Source: Candidatus Colwellia aromaticivorans (GTDB lineage: Bacteria > Pseudomonadota > Gammaproteobacteria > Enterobacterales > Alteromonadaceae). From it: a stretch of 43,050 nt of DNA. Position numbers and translations under genes: made by a program. Of this stretch, positions 36,601-43,050 are shown one piece after another. Each line of letters starts with the position of its first letter. The stretch's first letter is position 1. The stretch lies in contig NZ_QOLD01000006.1 of assembly GCF_003333305.1 (NCBI RefSeq), forward strand, positions 1 to 43,050, given 5' to 3'. The notes beneath the pieces were generated by a model, which searched no databases, was not told the origin of the DNA, and saw nothing but the letters and a program-made list of their open reading frames with translations.

Positions 36601-37494
36601 ATGAAAACAGATAAAGCTTCAATTATTGTGATTGATGAGCAAAATGAAAACAATGGCAACCTTCCTATCGAAAGTAGTAATCCTAAAAAAAAATCAACTG
36701 ATTCACCAGCCCATGATCAATTTTTCAAAATAACTCAACCATTTGGTCTTGAAGCGGCGATACTTCCAATTGAAAAACAAATGCCCATAGAAGATCGCAG
36801 TATAAAGCGTGAACGATTAGCAAGCTTACGTAAACAAAAAAATATTGAAACCATTGTCGAAAGAACCTTTGATTTTTGTGCGAGTAAATCTATTGATAAA
36901 AGGACAGACTTAGATTGGTTTAATCGCTATATTACCTTGGCTGAGAATGTTAGTAATAAAACTATGCAAGATTTATGGGCGAAAATATTAGCAGGTGAGT
37001 TATCTCGACCCGGCTCGTATTCACTCAAAGCATTAAAAGTATTTCGTGATATGAGTATTGTTGATGCAAAATTACTTGCTAAGGCATGTTCTTTAGCAGT
37101 AAAAGATCAAAGTAAAAAAAATATACGCATTATTTCAGGTACCTACCAGAAACCTGGCTTATTCAACTTTTTGAATAAAGACAGACAAAGATATATTAAT
37201 TTAAGTCACTTTGGTTTGAATTATGCCGACATATTATCATTAGCTGATAATCATTTACTTTATCAACAGGAAAGTGAATCGAATATGATGATAAATGGCG
37301 AGATTATCAATTTTAACTACAATGGTGTGCCACTAAAATTGACGGCTAAAAAGCCAAATATTGCCTTACAGTTTTATAAGTTTACCCCAATCGGCACCGA
37401 GTTAGCTCGATTGATCAGCGATAAGCCTAATGATGACTTTTTTACTATATTAAAACAGCAACTCAGTCATCATTTTGAGATAAGCTCAGGATAA
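36601..37494 (+). CDS. TIGR03899 family protein (unknown function)
   Basis: A 297-residue cytoplasmic protein. The central block QKNIETIVERTFDF, DLDWFNRYITLAENVSNK and MQDLWAKILAGELSRPGSYS is characteristic of the TIGR03899/DUF2806 group, which has no established function. The N-terminus is polar and likely disordered (lysine- and asparagine-rich). A second part (SHFGLNYADILSLADNHLLY, KFTPIGTELARL) resembles a winged-helix-like region. GGGAAG precedes the ATG. The last five codons lie inside a repeat copy that starts at 37479, so the C-terminus has probably been reshaped by repeat insertion. Confidence 0.85.
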   Translation: MKTDKASIIVIDEQNENNGNLPIESSNPKKKSTDSPAHDQFFKITQPFGLEAAILPIEKQMPIEDRSIKRERLASLRKQKNIETIVERTFDFCASKSIDKRTDLDWFNRYITLAENVSNKTMQDLWAKILAGELSRPGSYSLKALKVFRDMSIVDAKLLAKACSLAVKDQSKKNIRIISGTYQKPGLFNFLNKDRQRYINLSHFGLNYADILSLADNHLLYQQESESNMMINGEIINFNYNGVPLKLTAKKPNIALQFYKFTPIGTELARLISDKPNDDFFTILKQQLSHHFEISSG

Positions 37495-37553
37495 ATGGTT
37501 ATCCCGTGATTACCGCTCATACTGAGCGCAGGTACGAGTTGTCTAAGTAACGG
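37479..37553. repeat. REP-like dispersed repeat, copy A (enters the TIGR03899 gene end)
   Basis: Copy A starts GATAAGCTCAGGATAAATGG and continues through CCGCTCATACTGAGCG to GTCTAAGTAACG. It matches copy B (37619-37695) over about 75 bases with scattered substitutions. The first 16 bases include the 3' end of the upstream coding sequence. The core CTCATACTGAGCG is a small dyad. Confidence 0.75.
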
Positions 37554-37562
37554 TTTTTTTCG

Positions 37563-37606
37563 TTTATCCCGCTCATACTGAGCGCGAGGAACGAGCAGTC
37601 GAAGTA
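37563..37606. repeat. REP-like dispersed repeat, middle partial copy
   Basis: This stretch repeats TTTATCCCGCTCATACTGAG followed by CGCGAGGAACGAGCAGTCGAA, the second half of copies A and B. It lacks the first part. Confidence 0.7.
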
Positions 37607-37618
37607 TAAGCTTCCTTC

Positions 37619-37695
37619 GACGAGCTCAGGACAAACGGTTATCCAGTGATTACCGCCCATACTGAGCGTGAGGTACGAGCTGCCGAAGTGCAACG
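37619..37695. repeat. REP-like dispersed repeat, copy B
   Basis: Direct repeat of copy A at an offset of 140 bases, reading GACGAGCTCAGGACAAACGG then CCGCCCATACTGAGCG and ending CGAAGTGCAACG. It ends 14 bases before the cysH stop codon. The TTCGACGAGCTCAGGAC form resembles REP-type elements common in many bacteria. Confidence 0.75.
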
Positions 37696-37708
37696 AGTAA
37701 CTCGTCGC

Positions 37709-38506
37709 TTAAATTCCATCACCATCGGTATGTAAGCCACATTCTCGTTGCCCTGGACCAAAGCGAGTTTCACTTTCATCCATGCCTAAAGTAAGAGGTT
37801 TAGTACTATGAACATCACCAACAGAAACATAGCCTTCATCCCATAAAGGGTGATAAGGCAAGTTATTCTTAGTTAAATACTGATGAACATCTCTATTATG
37901 CCAATCAATAATTGGATGCACCTTGAAACGGCCACGTAATATACTGACAACTGACAAACCTTGTCTATGATCAGATTGCTGACGACGAACGCCAGAAAAC
38001 CAAGTGCCAGAATTTAATTCAGACAAGCCACGTTCTAGCGGTTCAACTTTGTTTTTTCTGTTGTATTGCTTTAGCGCTTCATCATCTTGTGCCCATTGCT
38101 CGCCATATTTGGCTATTTGCCAAGCGGCACTTTCAACGGCACTATAAACATGTAAATTCAAATTTAAACGTTCAGTAAGCTCTTCAATAAAACGATAAGT
38201 CTCTGGAAACAAATGTCCCGTATCAGTGATTAGTACTGGAATATTAGGATCGACTTGCGTCATCATATGCAACATAACAGCTGACTGAATACCAAAGCTA
38301 GAAGACAACACAAACTGACTTGGGAGGTTTTCCATTGTCCATTCAATACGGGCAAGCGGAGTCTTCTTCTCTAAATCTTCATTCCACTGCGCTAACCAAG
38401 GTTTCGGTAAAGAGGCTGGGAAACGATTTTGTATAGATTTTTCAGCTATAGCGCCATTATTTACTATGGCGATAGCTTTGGTTGGTACTAATGAATTAGT
38501 CATCAT
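37709..38506 (-). CDS. cysH: CysH, phosphoadenosine phosphosulfate (PAPS) reductase
   Basis: CysH reduces PAPS to sulfite using thioredoxin in assimilatory sulfate reduction. The protein (265 residues from the ATG at 38506) has [14 protein letters not shown] (PP-loop), [31 protein letters not shown] and the C-terminal ECGLH with the catalytic Cys. It lacks the extra CC/CxxC cysteines of APS reductases, so PAPS is the likely substrate. The ATG has AGGGA six bases upstream and overlaps the cysI end by 11 bases. A GTG at 38521 would overlap further and is unlikely. Last gene of cysJIH. Confidence 0.95.
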   Translation of the reverse strand: MMTNSLVPTKAIAIVNNGAIAEKSIQNRFPASLPKPWLAQWNEDLEKKTPLARIEWTMENLPSQFVLSSSFGIQSAVMLHMMTQVDPNIPVLITDTGHLFPETYRFIEELTERLNLNLHVYSAVESAAWQIAKYGEQWAQDDEALKQYNRKNKVEPLERGLSELNSGTWFSGVRRQQSDHRQGLSVVSILRGRFKVHPIIDWHNRDVHQYLTKNNLPYHPLWDEGYVSVGDVHSTKPLTLGMDESETRFGPGQRECGLHTDGDGI

Positions 38507-40265
38507 GAAAATCCCTGACACTTATTTTTACTTCATCAACAATACCGGCACGGATAACAAAGTCACCAAATGCTTCAGCGTTATTACGCTCTGCAGCCCA
38601 GCGAGCACTTAATTGATCAATTTCAGTTAATACGCCAGCTTCATCAACATTTTCTTTATAAAGCTTTGGCACTCGCGAGCCGGCTAAGTCACTACCTAAA
38701 TACATATTGTATTTACCTGGACCTTTACCTACTAAACCAATTTCAGCAAGCATGGCACGGCCACAACCGTTTGGACAACCTGTTACGCGCAAGATAATGC
38801 TTTCGTCTTTTAAACCATTTTTAGCAAGAATAGTTTCAACATCATCAACTAAACCTGGTAAGTAACGTTCAGCTTCAGCCATCGCTAATGGACAGGTAGG
38901 AAATGCTACACAAGCCATTGAACTCTTACGTTGGTTAGATACACCGTCATTAATTAAACCATGATCACGGGCAAGCTTTTCAATAGCGTCTTTGTCTTTT
39001 GGTTCAACACCAGCAACAATAAGGTTTTGATTTGCGGTTAAGCGGAAATCACCTTGGTGTATTTTAGCAATTTCTAGCATACCTGTTTTTAATGCTTTAC
39101 TACCAGAATTAGCACCGTCAAAATCAGCTTTTTCGAAATCAAGTATGCGACCGTTTTCAATGAATAACGTTAAGTGTTCTTTGCCATCGATTCCTGCAAC
39201 CCAACCAAAGCTATCGCCACGGTGTGTAAATTCATATGGACGTGAATCTGAAAATTCAACACCTGCTCTTGCTTCTACTTCGGCTCTGAATGCATCAGCA
39301 CCAACACGATCAAGTGTGTATTTAGTTTTCGCATTTTTACGGTTAACACGGTTACCCCAATCACGCTGTGTAGTAACAACGGCTGCAGCAACAGCTAAGG
39401 TGTGTTCCTTAGAAATAAAACCAAAGTCATCAGCACAACGTGGGTAAGTAGCATTATCACCGTGAGTCATGGCTAAACCACCACCAACAAGCACGTTAAA
39501 ACCAATTAGTTTACCGCCTTCGCTAATGGCAACAAAGTTTAAATCGTTAGCATGAAGGTCAATATCATTGTTCGGCGGAATAACAACCGTTGTTTTAAAT
39601 TTACGTGGTAAGTAGTTGCTACCTAAAATCGGTTCAACTTCTTCATCTTCAGTTGTTTCAACGCGTTCTTCGTCTAACCAAATTTCAGCATAGGCACGAG
39701 TTTTAGGAAGTAAGTGTTCACTTATCTTCGTTGCCCACTCGTAAGCTTCTTGATGTAATTCAGATTCAACAGGGTTAGAAGTACAAAGTACGTTACGGTT
39801 AACATCACCGGCAGTTGCAATTGAATCTAAACCTACACTGTTAAGTGTTTGGTGCATCAATTTAATATTTGGTTTTAAAACGCCGTGAAACTGAAAGGTT
39901 TGACGAGTTGTTAAACGAATGCTGCCATATGATGTGTAATCATCCGCAAACTTATCAATAGCTAACCATTGATCTGTACTAATGATCCCGCCAGGTAACC
40001 GAGCTCTAAGCATTACATTGTGTAATGGCTCAAGCTTTTGTTTTTGACGCTCTGCACGAATATCGCGATCATCTTGTTGGTACATACCATGAGTACGGAT
40101 CAACTGGAAGTTGTCGGCAGTAAAGCCACCCGTCATTCTGTCTTGAAGATCTTCAACGATAGTACCGCGTAAAAAATCACTTTCCGCTTTTAAGCGTTCG
40201 TTGTCGGCTTGTTTACCTTCAACAATCAATACAGGGTTTTCAATTTTTGTTAAATCGTTGCTCAT
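38496..40265 (-). CDS. cysI: CysI, sulfite reductase hemoprotein beta subunit
   Basis: CysI carries siroheme and a 4Fe-4S cluster and reduces sulfite to sulfide with electrons from CysJ. The 589-residue protein shows [13 protein letters not shown] near the N-terminus, and the cluster cysteines in [13 protein letters not shown] and [17 protein letters not shown]. The internal duplication typical of sulfite/nitrite reductases is evident from TRQTFQ and the later [14 protein letters not shown] blocks. Start and cysJ stop overlap by one base (TAATG at 40263-40267), indicating coupled translation. Confidence 0.97.
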   Translation of the reverse strand: MSNDLTKIENPVLIVEGKQADNERLKAESDFLRGTIVEDLQDRMTGGFTADNFQLIRTHGMYQQDDRDIRAERQKQKLEPLHNVMLRARLPGGIISTDQWLAIDKFADDYTSYGSIRLTTRQTFQFHGVLKPNIKLMHQTLNSVGLDSIATAGDVNRNVLCTSNPVESELHQEAYEWATKISEHLLPKTRAYAEIWLDEERVETTEDEEVEPILGSNYLPRKFKTTVVIPPNNDIDLHANDLNFVAISEGGKLIGFNVLVGGGLAMTHGDNATYPRCADDFGFISKEHTLAVAAAVVTTQRDWGNRVNRKNAKTKYTLDRVGADAFRAEVEARAGVEFSDSRPYEFTHRGDSFGWVAGIDGKEHLTLFIENGRILDFEKADFDGANSGSKALKTGMLEIAKIHQGDFRLTANQNLIVAGVEPKDKDAIEKLARDHGLINDGVSNQRKSSMACVAFPTCPLAMAEAERYLPGLVDDVETILAKNGLKDESIILRVTGCPNGCGRAMLAEIGLVGKGPGKYNMYLGSDLAGSRVPKLYKENVDEAGVLTEIDQLSARWAAERNNAEAFGDFVIRAGIVDEVKISVRDFHDD

Positions 40266-42094
40266 TAGTAAACATCCTTCTGGTAACGCTTGTTAGATCT
40301 AAGTGATTTTAAATAGTCTTCTGCTTGCTCTGCACTTAATTTTCCGTGCTCTGCAATGATGTCAACCAAGGTTTGATGCACATCTTTTGCCATACGGTTA
40401 GCATCGCCACAAATATATAAATGTGCGCCACGCTCTAACCATGCGAAAACTTCACTGGCTTGTTCTTTTAATCGGTCTTGTACGTAAACTTTTGTCGCTT
40501 GGTCGCGAGAAAAAGCAACGTCCATACGCGTTAATAAACCCGATTTTAAGTAATTCTGCCATTCAACTTGATATAAGAAGTCTTGAGTAAAAGTCTGGTC
40601 ACCAAAGAACATCCAGTTATCACCAGCAGCATCACGTGCTTCACGCTCTTGCATGAATGCTCTAAATGGCGCAACACCTGTACCAGGACCAATCATGATA
40701 ACAGGCGTGTCGTCTGATTGTGGTAAGCGGAAGTTATCATTGTGCTCAACAAAAACACGTACTTTTTGACCTTCTTCTAAACGGTTTGCTAAGAAACTGG
40801 AAGCGCCACCTGTACGAGGCTCACCGTTGGCATCAAAACTGACTAAACCAACAGTTAAGTGAACCTCTTCTTCTACTTCTGATTGACTCGATGCAATTGA
40901 GTATAAACGTGGAGTGATTTTACGTAATGCCTCAACAAAAAATTGTGGATCAATTTCAGTTTCAGCCGCTTTTACCACATCGATAATTTGGTGTTCACCT
41001 GCATATTCTCTGGCGGTGTTTTTATCGGCAGCAATCGCAGTAAGTTCTTTATTTCCAGAGATTTTTGCCCAAAACTCAACAAATGCAGGTGCTGTTTGTG
41101 TGATTTCTAATTGTGTAGTTAAGGCATCAGTTAGTGTGAATACCTGATTTGCACCATCGACTTTTAGCTTAACATTTTCTTCGCCAGTGAGCTTTAACGT
41201 AGCAACTAATTCAGCGACTAAGTTAACGTCATTTTCAAACCAAATACCTAATGCATCACCTACTTGATAAGTTAGACCAGATTCGCCTAAATCAATTTCA
41301 ATGTGACGAACATCTTTAGCTGAATCACGACCGGTGATTTTTTGGCTTAAAGAGAATTCTGCCGCATAAGGGTTTTGCTTAGAGTATTGGCTTGTTGCGC
41401 CTGCGGTTGGTAAATCAACAACAGCAGCTAAAGGCGCATCTGATTGAGTTAATTCTTCTTTTAAGCTTTCAACAATACTTAACGTCCAGCTATCACTGTC
41501 ACTGTCATAATCAACATCACAATCAATACGAGGCGCTACTTGCTTAGCACCTAGTGCTTTTAAGCGTTCGTCAAAGTCTTTACCTGTTTGACAGAAGAAC
41601 TCATAACTACTATCGCCTAGCGCAAGTACGCTATAACTTAAGTTAGGTAATTTAGGTGCTTTTTTACCTAATAAAAATTCATGAAATTCAATTGCATCAT
41701 CAGGTGCTTCACCTTCACCATTAGTGCTCGCTACAATTAATAAATGCGTTTCATTTTTTATTGATTTTGCTTTATAGTCCGCAGTGTTTTTCAACACAAC
41801 ACTAATACCTGCCGCTTTTGCGCTTTCAGCAAGTTTGCTAGCAACACCTTTAGCATTGCCTGTTTGTGATGCATATAAAATAGTTAGTGTTTTAGCTGCT
41901 ACTGGTGCTAGCGCAGGCGATAACGTAGCACTTTGCCCCGATTCACTTTTCGCGGCAAGATAACCACTTGCCCAGGCAAGTTGTAATGATGAGTAGCTTG
42001 ATGTGGCTTGTTGAAGCAACGAAAGCTGAGTCGCATCAAGTGCGCTTGATACTGAGTTTAAGTTTTGCTGTAAAAATAGCTGCTCTTGTGGCAT
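40265..42094 (-). CDS. cysJ: CysJ, sulfite reductase flavoprotein alpha subunit
   Basis: CysJ transfers electrons from NADPH through FAD and FMN to CysI. The protein has an N-terminal flavodoxin domain ([20 protein letters not shown], near residues 70-90; [25 protein letters not shown]), an FAD domain with [10 protein letters not shown], and the NADPH domain with [18 protein letters not shown] and [15 protein letters not shown] use the ATG at 42094 (609 residues), with AGGTG nine bases upstream; the GTG at 42106 is in that same site. First gene of cysJIH. CysB control is expected in this family, but no site can be recognised by eye. Confidence 0.96.
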   Translation of the reverse strand: MPQEQLFLQQNLNSVSSALDATQLSLLQQATSSYSSLQLAWASGYLAAKSESGQSATLSPALAPVAAKTLTILYASQTGNAKGVASKLAESAKAAGISVVLKNTADYKAKSIKNETHLLIVASTNGEGEAPDDAIEFHEFLLGKKAPKLPNLSYSVLALGDSSYEFFCQTGKDFDERLKALGAKQVAPRIDCDVDYDSDSDSWTLSIVESLKEELTQSDAPLAAVVDLPTAGATSQYSKQNPYAAEFSLSQKITGRDSAKDVRHIEIDLGESGLTYQVGDALGIWFENDVNLVAELVATLKLTGEENVKLKVDGANQVFTLTDALTTQLEITQTAPAFVEFWAKISGNKELTAIAADKNTAREYAGEHQIIDVVKAAETEIDPQFFVEALRKITPRLYSIASSQSEVEEEVHLTVGLVSFDANGEPRTGGASSFLANRLEEGQKVRVFVEHNDNFRLPQSDDTPVIMIGPGTGVAPFRAFMQEREARDAAGDNWMFFGDQTFTQDFLYQVEWQNYLKSGLLTRMDVAFSRDQATKVYVQDRLKEQASEVFAWLERGAHLYICGDANRMAKDVHQTLVDIIAEHGKLSAEQAEDYLKSLRSNKRYQKDVY

Positions 42095-42277
42095 GAGAAT
42101 ATTCACCTATAACAATTTATAAGTGAATCATAAACGAGAATGAGTAAAACCAAAAAGAATAGATAATGATTTTTTATATCAAAAAAGAATATAAGAATAC
42201 TACGGTAATAAAAAAACTTAGACAAAAAATAACTTAACCGCTATGTTACTCATAACACTAACTTTCCTGAGTTAACA

Positions 42278-42904
42278 ATTATCACTTTTAAACACATATC
42301 TTTATGCTTAGTTTTAAGTTTTATTTTTTGCTGTAACCAAGGTTATAGCCAAGAAAAAACGCTGATTTATAAATACAAGTCTGCTAATGGTGTACTGTCT
42401 TTTTCAGATATTCAGCCACTAGATACCTTTTATGAACAAGTAAGGATTGGTTGCTTTGCCTGCCAAGTCGACTCTCTCATTGATTGGCATAATGCAAAAC
42501 TCTATTTAACGCAATATCAACGCACCATTGAAGCTGCCGCGATGCTTTATAAAGTAAACCCTGCATTTATCCGCGCTATTATTCATGCCGAGTCTCATTT
42601 TAATGCGAAGGCAGTTTCTAAACAGGGTGCGCAAGGTTTAATGCAATTAATGCCGACAACAGCTCAAGCTCTTGGGGTAAAAAAACCCTTTATTGCTAAA
42701 CAAAATATTTACGGTGGTGTAAAGCATTTAGCACATTTACTTAAGGTGTATCAGGGGAATAATCGATTAGCCTCGGCCGCTTATAACGCAGGGGAAGGTG
42801 CCGTAAAGAAATATTCAGGCATACCGCCTTTTGCCGAAACTAAAGTATATGTTGAACGTGTTGATATTTTATATCGTCGCTATCAAAGTGCCATTAAAAT
42901 TTAA
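42278..42904 (+). CDS. Exported lytic transglycosylase (SLT domain); start uncertain
   Basis: The C-terminal half is a clear SLT/lysozyme-like domain: AFIRAIIHAESHFNAKAVS (catalytic Glu), QGAQGLMQLMPTTAQALG and SAAYNAGEGAVKKY. It cuts peptidoglycan glycan strands to 1,6-anhydro ends. The only in-frame ATG (42542) would begin inside the domain, but the frame is open from 42233 and encodes a signal-peptide-like stretch (HISLCLVLSFIFCCNQGYSQ) and a DUF4124-like YKYKSANGVLSFSDIQP. No ATG, GTG or TTG is in frame there. I place the start at an ATT at 42278 preceded by GAG, with low certainty; a frameshift near the 5' end is equally possible. It is divergent from cysJ. Confidence 0.7.
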   Translation: MITFKHISLCLVLSFIFCCNQGYSQEKTLIYKYKSANGVLSFSDIQPLDTFYEQVRIGCFACQVDSLIDWHNAKLYLTQYQRTIEAAAMLYKVNPAFIRAIIHAESHFNAKAVSKQGAQGLMQLMPTTAQALGVKKPFIAKQNIYGGVKHLAHLLKVYQGNNRLASAAYNAGEGAVKKYSGIPPFAETKVYVERVDILYRRYQSAIKI

Positions 42905-43050
42905 GCTAGCTATATCCTGCACCGTGTTGTTCCGGCAATGGCACACGCATTGATTATTTAATTTAAATATTTGCAATGCTAATTTTTTGCTCTACGCTTA
43001 ATTATGTTGGCAACAACATGAAGCAGGATGCTTTGTTATAGATACTTTAA

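Overview
This is an AT-rich chromosomal window from a marine gammaproteobacterium of the order Alteromonadales, most like Colwellia. That placement is an inference from codon use, protein sequences and gene neighbourhoods (fadBA, cysJIH, tyrS-mepM-anmK, nosRZDFYL); no database was searched. Most of the window is ordinary core metabolism, with two accessory stretches: insertion-sequence debris at the left edge, and a TIR / nSTAND-NTPase operon in the middle.

Layout: 1-560 holds the start of an IS3-family transposase gene and a decayed IS66-family transposase. 558-2305 (minus) holds a PlsC-like acyltransferase, an RraB-like protein and a DUF4136 lipoprotein. 2439-10578 (minus) is a complete nosRZDFYL cluster for respiratory reduction of N2O. 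A 9/10 FNR-type box lies upstream of nosR, a 25-bp palindrome sits over the predicted start site, and a strong terminator separates nosZ from nosDFYL. 10968-18438 combines tyrS with cell-wall genes (mepM-like M23 peptidase, anmK, an exported NagZ-like GH3 enzyme) and elbB. 18449-20753 carries two divergent transporters (Bcr/CflA MFS and EamA). 21065-23460 carries fbp, yfaZ and an unknown gene.

23624-27853 (minus) is the most interesting region. Three genes run in one direction: a protein with an N-terminal TIR domain and two further TIR-like modules; an nSTAND1-type P-loop NTPase whose C-terminus is a membrane region ending in an RDD domain (currently frameshifted in an A6 run); and a small helical protein of unknown family. 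Together they look like a STAND-type conflict or antiphage module with a membrane-embedded effector, an architecture I do not recognise as a named system.

28214-31575 holds a DUF6351-type alpha/beta-hydrolase and the manganese-dependent pyrophosphatase gene ppaC. 31842-35185 is fadBA (fatty-acid beta-oxidation). 35735-36429 is a frameshifted outer-membrane protein gene. 36601-37494 is a TIGR03899 protein whose 3' end lies inside a repeat cluster. 37709-42094 is cysJIH (assimilatory sulfate reduction). The window ends with a lytic transglycosylase that lacks an obvious ATG start.

No rRNA, tRNA or CRISPR array was seen. Intergenic DNA contains several short dispersed repeats and hairpins, listed separately.
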